Below, piece by piece: positions 11,071 to 22,437 of a DNA stretch of 64,000 nt. Where the stretch lies: NCBI GenBank assembly GCA_020747015.1, contig JAGTJM010000052.1, positions 62,001 through 126,000 on the forward strand, written 5' to 3'. Position numbers and translations under genes: made by a program. Position 1 is the first letter of the stretch. Each line of letters begins with the position of its first letter. Origin of the DNA: Pyrenochaeta sp. MPI-SDFR-AT-0127. Its lineage: Eukaryota; Ascomycota; Dothideomycetes; Pleosporales; Cucurbitariaceae. The notes below the pieces were generated by a model. The model was given only the letters and a program-made list of their open reading frames with translations, had not been told where the DNA came from and did not search any database.

Positions 11071-12029
11071 ATGGCAGGTATTCTTTCGCTGCCTGAGAAA
11101 AATCTCACTGCCCAGGTAGAGAACTTGTAAGTGGTCTCATATCTGAGCTTGAACACAATCGCTCATAATATACAGCCGCATCGATCAAGACGCCCATAAC
11201 AGCACAAGTTATTTCAAAGATGCCGGCATCGGCTCATTACCCGAGCGAAAAGCGAATAGTGGCATAATTGAATCGTTCGTTGTCCTAATTCTTTCATTGA
11301 AAATCGTCACTTATACAATGCAGCCAGAAGGGTCAAGCTGTCCGTGAGAACAAGTTACCTGATCACACAGATATTTCAGGTCGAATGTTCGCGCGTTTAC
11401 CCCGGGAGCTGCGCAATGCCATCTATGAAGAGCTTCTCCACGAGGTTTCAACAACTTTCCTCATGGACGACCTCAAAGCCTTATCCCGGGCGCGCACTAC
11501 TCTCAATGTTAGAAAGATCCACCCCCATGGTCCTGTTTTTCAACATCACTACTTTCATACAACATGCGTCGGAGTTGAATTTGTCAAAGAGCTGATGGAT
11601 ATGTATCTGCGCAAAGCATCACTTCAAGTCCGTGCACATCATCTCGTTGGTATCCTCCACTCGAAGTACGGTTTCGCCAACGATTATTTCGGTATTGGTC
11701 GACCACTTAGAGAGCTCTTGAAACATGTTGAATTTGATCTCAACCAAACACCATCTCCGCATATCTTGGTACCTTTGCTAGAACTCAATAAACTGGACTG
11801 TATCCTCGAGCTCTCCATACCAACGTCATGGAACAGGGGGAATAACAATGATTCTTATGGAAGAGAATTTAAACTGTCGGTCCCAAAGCATGAAGTGTTG
11901 GATGAGTTAGGCTCGACTTTGAGGATGTTGAGGGGACAGGGACATATTGTTAGGGTGAGATATCTTGGGACAATTATCTCTACAGCAAACGAACAGGAAG
12001 AATTCAAATGGTGTGGACCTGTGGAGTAG
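11071..12029 (+). CDS. F-box-like fungal protein of unknown function
   Basis: Exons 11071-11126, 11176-11274 and 11324-12029 give 286 residues with phase kept across both 49-bp introns. The second intron uses an unusual donor, GTTCGT, but it joins two frames exactly and ends ...ATGCAG. The recognisable part is GRMFARLPRELRNAIYEELL, the short F-box-like/2EXR motif that opens many small fungal proteins. Behind it lies a helical region with scattered conserved-looking leucines (LRELLKHVEFDLNQ, PLLELNKLDCILEL, LGSTLRMLRGQG). Such proteins are numerous and variable in Pleosporales. An adaptor role in ubiquitin ligation is only a family-level guess. Confidence 0.6.
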
Positions 12030-12493
12030 GACTCCAGATATAGGACAGCGTGTAAATTATTCAGTTCTAGTGTACTAAGCTTCGTACAAGCTCTCTGCCA
12101 TATATTGGCAAAAGTGATATGTGAGCCATGTAGAGTCAGACGAAAATTACCAATACCACATCAGAATATGTAAAGAAGACGTTCAGAGCATGTTTGATTT
12201 GACAATGCGATGTGTTTTCCTGACTTCAAAGGGCAGAACCACGTCTGATTTTTGTCACTGCCTCGTCGAAATTAAGATTTAGTCGTCGATTCTTGCGTGT
12301 GTAAGTATATCAATCCATAACAAATTGTGATGGACAAGATGATTCAAGGCAGTAAACAGGACAGTAAAAAGACGCAACATCAGCAGGGTATCTCACGTCA
12401 TGCTTAACAAAATCGATGCAACGTGCGGTTATCGAATGTCTATTGACAGTTCATTATGTTCATTTTAGAATCAACGTCTAATTCAGGCTACGG
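12030..12493. other. Intergenic region (convergent genes)
   Basis: 3' flanks of the F-box-like gene and of the GNAT gene. Nothing coding is seen. Confidence 0.5.
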
Positions 12494-13190
12494 CTATTTC
12501 GAAGGCTCTCGCAGCATTAATGGTTGCTCATGTAAAGTCCCACCAAATGGACTGAAGTCGACTTTGAAGACTTCAATGTCCCTGAATCCGCGCTTCTGGT
12601 AGACGCGACGGCCCGCAGCGCTGGATTCGAGATAAGCCGGCAGATTGAGCTCGTCTGCCTTTCGAGTGCCCCAATCGACAAGCATACCGCCAGCTCCTTT
12701 GCCTTGGAAAGCGGGGTCGGTGGACAGCATGTGAAGGTCTACATCATTGTCAACATTTACTCGTGCCAGCGGTCGGCTCCAGGGGAGGAACAGTGCAATC
12801 GAACATACAAAGATGCGGTTTGTTCCCCATGATCTCTTTCTTCCTATCCTTTAGACCCCCATAAAGGAGCATGCAAGCTTCCTTGTTTCGTCCTTCGTCT
12901 AAGATAATTGGCCTTGAATTTGCGGCTACTGCTTCGGCAGTTTCGAAAATATGCCATTTGGCGAAAGCAACCATATTTTCCGTCTCTTCGTCAAAAACTT
13001 GTAGGTAAACCGCAGAAGGGTCTTCTTTCCTCTTGTTGATCATTTCATCAACTCTTTGCTGCCGCGAATCGGGAGGAAAAGGACCGGGGGCAAGGATGGG
13101 GCTAAGAGGACTGTTTTGGTACGCCAATGACTCTATCTCACAGACACGCGAGACTTCCTCGTCAGAAACTCCGCGTATTACGAAGCCCAT
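12494..13190 (-). CDS. GNAT-family N-acetyltransferase
   Basis: Exons 13190-12809 and 12738-12494, intron 70 bp, 208 residues. The frame stays open upstream of 13190 but holds no earlier ATG, so MGFVIRGVSDEE is taken as the start. GNAT fold features: N-terminal substrate-side helix region with a long loop (PLSPILAPGPFPPDSRQQR), FAKWHIFE strand, then LHMLSTDPAFQGKGAGGMLVDWG, which is motif A with the acetyl-CoA pyrophosphate loop (Q-G-K-G-A-G), and LESSAAGRRVYQKRGF, motif B. Fungal members of this branch act on small molecules or are uncharacterised. Substrate unknown. Cytosolic. Confidence 0.85.
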
Positions 13191-14269
13191 TGTGCTGATC
13201 AAGTGCTGTAATGACGGGAAGATTTGTTTCTGGGTGGCGTTCAAATGTATTTGCCTGGTGTGCTGAGTCAGCCTTTCTGAACAGGAAGGTGCGCGTTAAT
13301 GCTGACACCCGTGCGTCATGACGTTGACGCCCTTGCGCCCTTCTCCTATCGTCTTTCCCATTCTGTGAATTCTTGTCCCAAGGTACAGCTTAATAAATTT
13401 CCCCTGGACTTCATACCTTAATGAAGATGGATGCGAAAGTGGGCGAAGTATTTTCTATTTTCATGTCGAAAGAAGCAGGGTTGATGACACACATCGAGCT
13501 TTATGAAGCCACACATATATTCAATGCAAATCCCTCATCATTTTCTAATAGAGGGATTGGCTCCGGATAGACAGTGACTCCTCTAACAGCCGTAATATCA
13601 CCGTGATCTGAAGGTATAAAGCTTCACAGTTTTTTGGCTTGCATGTCAAATTTCAAGACCAAAGCATGATGCCACATCCACCTAAATAGTGAAATCTGGC
13701 ATTTAGAACTGTTTAACTACTGAACTACATCATGATTCTTGGGTCGAGTTTATCCCAAGTGTTAGCGAAGTGATAGCACTGTTGTCTTTCACGAGATCTT
13801 CGCTTAATCACATCTCCGCTCTGTAGGACTTCAAAATTGTCATAAATTGACACATGTTCTTTTCCTGGAGAAATACCGAGTCCACCTTTTTACATGAAGA
13901 GCCCAACCAACATCGATACTAAAGAATAAGTTAAGTAATATATGCATCAGGCCAACCGATGCAGAAAACTGAACTTCCAAAACTCCCAAGCGAAGCAATC
14001 TTAGAGGTTCACATGCGAATACTAGCAAGTTTGGACAAATTTAGCAGTTTGCTTCGGAATAACAACATTGTATTTAAGGTGTTCCAGAAACCATAGATAA
14101 TACTGCACACATAAAAGGTACTTGCTATCATTCCTCGCCGGTGCTAGATACAGGAAGACAAGTCGGGTGAGAAGATTGCATGAGGCTTGCATATTATTTA
14201 AACCCCGCCCACTTTCACGGAAGCATGCAATACCCTTTGCCTGTATGAGACTCTGTTCTCTATAGTGGA
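13191..14269. other. AT-richer intergenic region
   Basis: About 1.1 kb between the GNAT gene and the end of the MFS transporter gene. Short open frames only; no repeat, transposon domain or RNA gene recognised. Confidence 0.5.
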
Positions 14270-16034
14270 TCAATAAGCATAGAACAATGTCATCTCGCTG
14301 TCGGACTGCCGAATTTTTCGGTTCAACCGCAAAAGATCGAACTTCATGGCCCAGGCACCGAGCATGCAGGCCAATGAAAACCCAGCACTGCTTCCCATGG
14401 CGATGGCATATCGCGGCTCGTCCGATTTGGGCCAGAGATACTAGAGTTTCGTCAGCATGAATACCGGATTGTGAAATTCAAGCAACGTACCGGAGTCCAA
14501 ATGAAGCTGACATTTGCAATGGAGTTGACAATAGCATATGCGGACGCCTTCTTCTCCTGAGTTTGTCCACAAGTGCTTCCAACCCACCCCAGGATGATAC
14601 TGTTAACGCCGTACGTTCCGATCGTAAACACAAACATCGCAAAGTATCTGACACCAGTATTCAAGGTCGCGCAACCGAGAACGAAACCAGCGATCGCTAT
14701 TAACTTCGAGACTGTAATATGCCATGTCCGCTCGTTGAATCGCCCAGAGGAGATTGACCAAGCGATAGATGTTGCACCTGCAATAAGATACGGCGGACAG
14801 GTGAGAACCAGTGTGATGGTCGTGTTGAAGCCCAATGTCCTGGTTCATGTTAGTACTCTACTTTCCCAACAAGCAGGTAATAGCTTACTGAACGACGGTT
14901 GGGAAGAAGTTCTTGAATCCATTGGCAGCAAGGTGCATATGTTGCATGAAGGCAAACAACCAGACTCGGTAGTCCGACATGGCTTCCTTCAGTCCGGCGA
15001 ATGTTGAGGACTTCCCGCGTTTACCCACTGTCTCGCGAGCGATGCGGTCAGAAGCAAGCTGTCGTTCCTCGGGAGTAAGCCACTTAGTGGTAAGAGGTTC
15101 GTCCGGGAGAGTAAAAACCGCTCCGATTGCGACCACGAATGTGACAGCGCCTTGTAAAATGAACAGCCTAGGTACACAATTAGTGCAGATCTCTCAAAGA
15201 GTCTATTTAAGATGTACCACTGCCAGCCTGCAAGGCCTGCTCTCTTGTCTAGACCAGAGAAGACGCCTGCAGCTATCAAACCAGCAAAAGCTGTTGCCAG
15301 GATATTGCCAGTATATAGGATTGAGATTCGCGTGGCGACTTCTTTCCTCGTGTAGAAAGTCGACAGCAAGTAAAGGGCACCAGGATAATATGGTGCCTCG
15401 GTCAAACCCAAAAATAGCCGGGCAAGCAGCAATCCGTGGTAGTTCTTTGCCATCGCTGTCAAAGCTGAGACAATTGCCCAGATTGCCATCCAGAACGACA
15501 GGTAATATGAAGGGCGCACTCGAGTGAGGATCATGTTTGAGGGGATTTGGCCGACGATGTATCCAACGAATAAGATCGAAACACACGTTTGGTATTCGGT
15601 TCCTTTCAATTTCTGCACATTATTATCAGACAATGCTTGTCGAACGAGTTATTGGGGCACAAGAATACGTACGGTATCCTTCTCCAATGTATTCAACCGT
15701 GCAAGAGCAATTGCGTTCCTATCCAAGTAGTCTTTTTCGGATGTCAGTGCGAGCTCGAGCAGCCTGTCGTGCATAGTGATAACTTACTGAGCCAGAACAT
15801 CAGCCAGAGTGTAGGCTACGAAGGGTCAGCAACCATGCAAGCTTGGGCATTGGATAGCCCTACCATGATCCACAAATCCAACTTTTTAACTAATTTGATC
15901 TCAGCTGGAGATGTCTTCGCATGAGCACCAGAGTAATCCAATCCCTCAGCATCGGGTTCGATAGCCCCGGCTTTGGAGAAGCTCTGGTTGGTTTCCACCA
16001 TCTCAAGTTTTTCGGAGGAATTCTTCTTCAACAT
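14270..16034 (-). CDS. MFS organic-anion permease, allantoate-permease (DAL5)/anion:cation symporter family
   Basis: Seven exons on the minus strand: 16034-15864, 15815-15788, 15731-15673, 15612-15218, 15167-14889, 14839-14491 and 14440-14270; 483 residues. The second exon is only 28 nt. Seen: an acidic cytoplasmic N-terminus, LDLWIM then YLDRNAIALARLN (TM1 and the conserved DRxNI-like loop), VGYIVGQIPSNMILTRVRPSYYLSFWM, RLFLGLTEAPYYPGALYLLSTFYTRKE (family signature in TM4), a central loop with DEPLTTKWLTPEER, and about twelve membrane spans in all. This family moves allantoate, ureidosuccinate, nicotinate, and in bacteria tartrate (TtuB) and other hydroxy acids, usually with protons. The gene opens a block of hydroxyacid and malate/tartrate dehydrogenases, so an organic acid is the likely cargo (inference). 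Confidence 0.9.
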
Positions 16035-16928
16035 GGTGTGGATCTCTGGGTCCAAGGGGTTTGGACTAACAGATGGGATATAAAGATACTCAGCGAGAGT
16101 GTGATAGAAAGCTCTTGGATGAGGAACGGAGATCCCACAACCGGCACTCCTTTATACAACTTCCGTTACCCCAGGCACCGGCAATCAAGTATCAGGCATC
16201 CGCACTGACTACCCCGCTTCCCCAGATTCTTGATTCATCTCTCTAGTGACCAACACGCGAGTGGCTAACTCGAGGCCGGCTGGTATACTGGCGCGCATGG
16301 GAGGTGGCTAAACTATCTTCCCATGGTTTTCAAATCGTGTGCTGGTAAGGTATGCAGCATCGTCATATATTTGAAAAACGTTCTGAGCACTTGCATTTCT
16401 TGATTGTTGATTAAAGCCTGTCAGAGCTAGTATGTAGTATTCCTAGCTATTTCTAGTTGAGGTCTGTCCTGCAGAGAATTTTCATTTCCACCTCATTTGT
16501 TACAAGTAGTAGCTAATAAAGTCGATAAACCACCTACCTAAATATCTGCACTAATTGTAAGAAAATTAGTTGACATCAAAATCCGGTTCGGGCCAGCGCC
16601 TAAGTCTTATTCCCATGCGGATGTTAGATCATATCATCTATACTCCGCTGGAGAAGCCTCCTAAGCCGTCCTGCCGGGTTTTCTCTAACCGTCTCCTGCT
16701 TCTTGTATTCAACATAGCCTAAAAGCTCTCTTCAGCACTCCGCATCTAGGGCCGCCAAGACTTAAATCAGTGTGTCGTAGTGTGGCCGAGGTCGTACCGA
16801 CGGGACTTCCTTACCGCGGCAAAACTTTCTACCGAGCTTCAATCATGAATATCTGACTTACAGAACGCGCCTCATAGCTCGGCAAGGAACGATACCCCTG
16901 TGGTGCACAATCGGCTTAGCTTTTGGGG
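16035..16928. promoter_or_regulatory. Divergent upstream region of permease and Zn2Cys6 regulator
   Basis: An 894-bp spacer between divergent start codons of a transporter gene and a regulator gene. CGG-rich triplets near 16670 (tcctgccggg) and 16796 (taccgacggg) could serve Zn2Cys6 proteins, but no defined operator is visible. Confidence 0.35.
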
Positions 16929-17882
16929 ATGGCCGCTAAGCTACCAGAGAGAAACACAAGAGTCAGTATTGCATGTATCGCATGTCGTGCAAGAAAACAT
17001 CGAGTATGTCCCCATGTCCTCGTAGCTTGTATTCCCTCGCTGAGCCAGATATGCATAGTGTAGTGGAGAAAAGTGAGATCTTGCTTCATAACGACTGTAA
17101 GACGACATAGGCTCCTGATGACTTATTTTCTGTAGGCCTCGGTGTGCTCAGTGCAGTGCAAACGACCTTTCATGTGAATGGCCAATCCAGCAGAAGCGGT
17201 ACGACGATCTGTTCTCTTCAACATAAGTAAAGGCTGATTGCGAAGGGGTCCGCCGAAACAATACATCCATAGCTTAGAAGCACGTCTGTCGCAGACTGAA
17301 AATGTCCTTCTCGCGCTACTATCTCAGGTCTCTGCTCAGCAACTCGATGCAAGCTTTCAGCAGCCACCGCTATCCGGAAATCATGATTCAGGCTCATTAG
17401 AGTACCGAGCAGAATTCAACTCTGAAAGCTCATCGATGGTCCGGAAGGAGGTTCTGGATTGGAAACAGTTTCCATTAGATTCTCCGGAAAATGTTCGACA
17501 TTGGTGGCAACACAAACTGTTGTTGGTGCCAGGACCATTGTTCAGAGAAAATACTGGAGACGACGACGCGATGCTTACTAAAGAAAAGACATCGGACATG
17601 GTGCCGCCTACCGCGCCGCCTCTCCTTCACGACCCTAGGGACGAGAGCGGGGCGGCATTTTCTTTTTCCTCGGACACTGGACCCCAGCCTTTCGAAGTTG
17701 AAGCGTCAGCTGCTGAAATATCGCATATCTCATTTGAAGCAGAGAATGAGAACGAAACATATTATGCTAGAAGGATGGGAGATGAGGTAGATAGGCTCCC
17801 GGATATCACAAGCCAGTCGGTCACTGGAGCGGAGGGTGTCTTGAAGCTATCAGAGAAGTTCAAACAAGATTACGTATGGTGA
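16929..17882 (+). CDS. Zn2Cys6 transcription factor, short form without a middle homology region
   Basis: Exons 16929-17003, 17059-17072, 17136-17198 and 17246-17882 give 262 residues. Exon 2 is a 14-nt micro-exon that supplies the third zinc cysteine. Only with it does a full cluster form: C-x2-C-x6-C-x6-C-x2-C-x6-C (CIACRARKHRC, then SGEKPRCAQC, SANDLSC). It is followed by the usual linker KRGPPKQYIHSLEARL and a short dimerisation coil. The remainder is acidic and low in complexity. The PF04082 middle region expected of this class is missing, and the frame stops at 17882. An alternative 3' end exists: a 44-bp intron from 17875 would carry the frame to 18028, but still without PF04082. DNA binding to CGG half-sites is known for the class. 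Probably a truncated or specialised regulator of the neighbouring genes. Confidence 0.7.
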
Positions 17883-18120
17883 ATGACCAGACTATGTCTA
17901 GAGCTCAACTCATGCAGATCTTTATGTGCATTAGAGTGCATCGGGAAGGAAGTTATGTCCCTAACTATGATACAGCCAACACCGACGAGAACATCGGATC
18001 CGCCACATCTAGCATGATGCAAAAGTAAGGAACTCGAAACTCAAGACCGTTAATAAAATGTGCGACATCATCTCGAAGACTTGAGAGGCCAAATTTCGAA
18101 GCGTTCGTGTTTCATTGGGT

Positions 18121-19167
18121 CTACTTGCGAGGCAAATGCTCAGGAACTATGCTTAGGAGCTCTTCTCCAAATACACCCCGCCTAGCATTCTCCATGGCAT
18201 GCGCTTCCATCTTTGCCAAGGTCTCCACTGTATGTGTACCTAGATGAGGCACTAGCAACGCTCGTTCATTCTTCACTAGACGCTCATCAATGAGAGGTTC
18301 TTTCTCGTACACGTCCAGACCCACGGCCGCGATGTGGCCGTCATCTAACGCCTTTGCCATGGCTGCTTCGTCTATGATCGCCCCACGAGCGGTGTTCACA
18401 ATGACGACCCCTTTTTTCATCTTTTTTATTTCGTTCTCACCGATCAGATGTTTTGTTTTGGAAGAAAGCGGAACATGTACGGAAATGATGTCGCTCTCGA
18501 CAAGTAATTCGTCAAAAGTGACATAAGCAGCCTCCAGCGCTTGTTCTTCAGGTAACGGATTCCGATTGTGGTAAATGACCTTCAAGCCAAAAGGTTCCGC
18601 TCTGAGCTTGACGGCGCGCCCGATTCGTCCCATTCCAAGGATACCAAGCGTCTTTCCCTGGGGATCGTGGCCAAAGTCAATCCCTTTCTTGAAGTTTCCT
18701 TGTCGTAAGCTGCCTAAGGATGGATTTAGTTGGCGTAAGGCGCCTAGCAGTAAGAAAATAGTAAGGTCGGCAGTAGCGTTGGTGACTGGATCGGGTGCAA
18801 ATGTAACGATGATGTTGCGAGAGGCACAGGCCTCAACATCAATTTGGTCGTAACCAGCTCCATTATGGCAGATGAACTTCAAAGACGGCGGTAGATGATC
18901 AATCAATTCCTTGTCAAAGTTCCCGGCCACCTATAGTCAGTTAATAATTGCCGAAAGTCTTATCATGCGCTGGCTTACGGCTCCACTTGCGGACGTGCGG
19001 TAGATTGCTTGGATATCGCTGTATTTGGTTCGAATGTCCGAGAAGAACTCCTGGCGCGAAGTACTTTTAACCACCTCTGTTGAAGCTACTTTCTGTAATG
19101 CCTCGTATGCCTGCCGCGCATGGCGAACAGGATTGAAGAATAATATGCGTGGTTGTGTGATGGCCAT
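18121..19167 (-). CDS. D-2-hydroxyacid dehydrogenase (glyoxylate/hydroxypyruvate reductase-like)
   Basis: Exons 19167-18979 and 18930-18121, intron 48 bp, 332 residues. NAD(P)H-dependent reduction of a 2-keto acid to a D-2-hydroxy acid. Seen: CHNGAGYDQIDVEACASRNI, the nucleotide site GILGMGRIGRAV, the family signature KKGVVIVNTARGAIIDE containing the catalytic Arg, the Glu in VGLDVYEKEP, and the catalytic His in PHLGTHTVETLAKME. Length is usual for the family. Hydroxypyruvate and glyoxylate are the commonest substrates of the fungal branch with this layout. Its start lies 260 bp from the start of a transcription-factor gene on the other strand. In the context of the tartrate/D-malate dehydrogenase gene it could turn hydroxypyruvate into D-glycerate (inference). 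Confidence 0.9.
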
Positions 19168-19426
19168 TTGTTGTTATAGCTTTGGTGTGGTTCACTAAGT
19201 TCATCAATATGATGTTTGGCGTATCAAGTAACACTTGGGGGTTATATCCACTATCCACACAGACTCTCAAGCATCCTTGCTGGTAGATCATTTAGGCGAG
19301 TTGGTCGATCCGATTTCTGGAGGCGGTAAATCTATTAGCCGCGGCCAACATGCATCATCATGCGCACGCCCCAACGGCTCGCACCAACAATGGAAGTGCA
19401 CGCTGTTTTCCCCACCCCAGGCACCA

Positions 19427-21773
19427 ATGCCTACGCCTAACGAGATTGGCACATTGCGAGCGCGACCGAATGGCGAGAGTCTGTTTGTGGGAAGCTCGTC
19501 TGGGGTCTTTTTCATCAACACCGTCAGGCGTGCATTTTCTCGTGCGGCTGCAACTACAAATCGGCGCCAACCAACGACAAGTGATGGCCTCTCCAATGCC
19601 AATTTTGCCAACTTACCCTCACCCGAAGACTGCATCATCGGGCCCGAAACGCAATCTAGCCAGGACTGGTTGAATGCGAGAGGCGAGGCGGCAGAAACTA
19701 CTCCGACTCAACATCCGCATGCGTTTGGGTGTCAGGGCAATATTGAAGATCTTGGGGAGCTTCCCGATCATGCCGTTGCTAAAGAGCTCCTAATCACCTA
19801 CTTTCGAACATGGCACCCTTTGCTTCCATTCCTACATGGTCCAACCTGTCTAAGCGACCTGGAAGATGCTTATGCAGCGGGGCAAGCTAGTAAACCCAAG
19901 TCGCTGAGCACTGGAATCATCTTTCAATGCCTGTTCAACATTGCCAAGCTCGATAGGCCTGATCTCCCTTCGCTGGGAACATCACATATTCGGTCCGAGG
20001 AACAGTTGATGCTTGCCTTGAGCATCGTTTCACTCAAATGCGATCTGCCCTCCATACAAGCACTACTGGCTGCACAGTTATATTTCGTCACAATTATGGA
20101 CGTGCGCGCCGCATCAAGCGTAGGTGGGCTAGTCTTACGATCCATATTCAAATCGGGTATGCATCGATGCCCAGTACGGTACACGCATTTGACTACAAAT
20201 GATCACGATATGAGAAAGCGAGCGTTCTGGAGCGCGTATTGCTTGGATCGCTATGTGAGTCAAACTTTGGGCCATCCTCTTGGTATTCAAGACTCAGACT
20301 TCGATGTTTGTGCGCCGGGAACCATTGATCTCCACCAGCCGGTGCGAAGTGTCAATGAAGCGGATGAAGGCACTTCTCCAGAAGAGACAGTCTTACATCT
20401 ACCAGCAAACCACCCAGGCCGACAACATGCCTCACCACGGCATGCGTCGCAGAGCCCTGGAAATGGACATGGAGAAGGTTCAATAGAACCAGACGCCCAG
20501 GATCAATCCGCTGCTCTGCCGGGAAGAAATGTAGCAGAAACGGATCATGGTTCACAGCAGCGCCGAGAAAATCAAACCGCCCAAGCACAATTTGTGCGAT
20601 ACTCGCAATTGATAGGACGCATGATGGAAACATTTCACAAATCCATTCATGTCCGTACCGCCAGCCACCAGAATATTCTGTTCCTCAAAGCTGACATTGA
20701 TGCGTGGGGAAATGATCTGCCGCAGCCCGCTCTCAGCCCTTTATTAAGAAACCAGGAGCAACCTGCCTCTCTCGATCGCGACGTCTTTTTCTGGGTTGCG
20801 CGCCAGCAGTTGCTACTTCTTGTTAATCGGCCATCGCTATCTTTAGACCCGGCCTCTGCAGAGTTTCGTTATGCTGCACAAATCTGCATTGGAGCAGCAA
20901 GATCGATCATTCGAACACTAGAATCGCATATGGACGCTGGGGGTGCGTTGTTCTGGCCAGGGTCGATACATAGTGTTTGGATGAGCGGCCTAGTCATGGC
21001 GTTCACCTGCCAACTGAAGCTTCATAGTACGATAAATGCCATTAAGTGAGCCGTTACATCCTTTTTGTCAAGCTTTCGGGCTAAAGACTGACGTTAGCAG
21101 TGACATCATCGCTTCACTCAAGGTTCTTCGAGCCATGACACAGAGGTGGCAAATGGCTCAAAACTGCCACGAGGTTCTGTCAATGCTCTTGAGAAATATT
21201 CAGAATCCGGAGATTCCAGGGACAGTCTCTGCTGGAGTCCTTCCTGAAGGCTCCAGGTACGCACGTTCGATTGACACAGAACACGCGCGAGGCGAGAAAC
21301 GACCGAGAGAAAGCAATATCCTCAACGGTAACTCTTTGGACGATCATGGCTTTGGCAATATCCAGCAGAGGAGAAGAATATCACCAAATTCGACGCAGCC
21401 GTCGCATGCTTCATCAACGACACCTTTTCGGAGGCATGCACGGATGTCTATGAATTCAGTTAACGGTCTGCATGACTTTGACCCGTGCTTTGATGCACAA
21501 TCCGGCTTCTTCCAAAATAATAATCAATTTTCAAGCATAGATCCACTGCCCTTGTCACATACAGGAGAGAACTCGTACGGGTTTTCTTTTCATCCCAACC
21601 AGGTGATCCAGCAGTACGATGCGAGCAACCCTTCACTTTACACCAATTCACGCAACATCGTAATGAACCGATCACCCGTACTCACTCCGGGCTTAAGGCC
21701 GTCCACATTCTACGACGTCTTCGATGGAGCTGCTTGGGGTCCTCTGCTGGATCTAGTCGAGGACAACGGGTAA
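19427..21773 (+). CDS. Fungal-specific transcription factor domain protein (xlnR-type MHR), zinc cluster not visible
   Basis: Exons 19427-21045 and 21101-21773 (intron 55 bp) give 763 residues from the first in-frame ATG; the frame itself opens at 19235 without an ATG. The PF04082-type region is clear: LLITYFRTWHPLLPFLHGPT, LALSIVSLKCDLPSIQALLAAQLY, GLVLRSIFKSGMHRC, RKRAFWSAYCLDRYVSQ, LGHPLGIQDSDFDVC. Before it stands FVGSSSGVFFINTVRRAF, a segment that usually follows the DNA-binding domain. No CxxC zinc cluster is found between here and the dehydrogenase start at 19167, so the protein has lost it, or an upstream exon has escaped me. The C-terminal third is Asn/Ser-rich, as in activation regions. 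It lies divergent to the D-2-hydroxyacid dehydrogenase and probably regulates the block. Confidence 0.8.
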
Positions 21774-21884
21774 TTCTTCTACATGCATTCCATCATGGTG
21801 GATATGAGTTTTTGTGTATCCCAAATTGTCGTGGAATCGCACAGCCTCCCGGCTTCTCATGCTATGGAATAAAGACTCCGACAC

Positions 21885-22192
21885 CTATGACTGTTCCTCG
21901 AAGCTTGCTAAGATACAAGGCTTTGGGCGTGCCGCCCTCCTTGAATCAAGTCTTACTGCAAAGGACCTCACGTCGAGAGACTTTGCAACCTCCTCGCGTC
22001 CAGCAACGACAAGCAGGAAGCCGTATGCCGGCTCAGCGAGCCCCGGTTCTCCATGGTACGCTTTGATGAGTGCTTGCGCAAAGCTAGATTCGATAATTGT
22101 GATCGACAAGCGTAATTATAAGGGCCCGATTCATACCGGAATCCAGCATACACCATGCATGTCATGGTAGAGGCTGAATGCCTGTAGCACAC
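21885..22192 (-). pseudogene. Malate dehydrogenase remnant (3' end of a decayed tandem copy)
   Basis: A stretch coding for STMTCMVYAGFR, a 53-bp intron (22136-22084), then FAQALIKAYHGEPGLAEPAY and further to a stop at 21885. It matches the last two exons of the intact gene next door (TTCMAYAGFR / FAQAIIKASKGETGIVEPAY), including the same intron position and phase inside the codon for Arg. The end is frame-degraded and lacks about the last 30 residues. No upstream ATG or NAD-binding part is found. It is read as the leftover of a tandem duplication; the many differences, not confined to C-to-T/G-to-A, argue for an old event and not repeat-induced mutation. Confidence 0.75.
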
Positions 22193-22437
22193 CATTCACT
22201 ATCATCTAGATTATCTGACAAATAATTTTCTACGATTCTTTACAGCATCAAGCGGCTCCCTGGTAAGCTGTACTGGTGGTAGGGGATGGCTTATGAGCGG
22301 TAGTATGGGAGTGCCTCAATAGCCTCCAATAGCCAAACCGGGGAAGGCTATTCCCGCAGTATGTATAGAGTCATGCCACCACCTCAAGAAGACTCGGCCC
22401 ATATACAGGAATCTTTCCCGCCTATCTCGCTCTTCTC

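Noticed and set aside
13191..14269. CRISPR-like or satellite repeat
   Set aside because: AT-rich but without regularly spaced repeated units; CRISPR is not expected in a fungus.
16929..21773. One regulator gene split by insertion of the dehydrogenase gene
   Set aside because: The linker after the zinc cluster and the segment before the PF04082 region belong to different regulator subfamilies, and each gene has its own splice structure.
21885..22192. RIP as the cause of decay of the malate dehydrogenase copy
   Set aside because: Differences from the intact gene include many transversions and the AT content is not raised.
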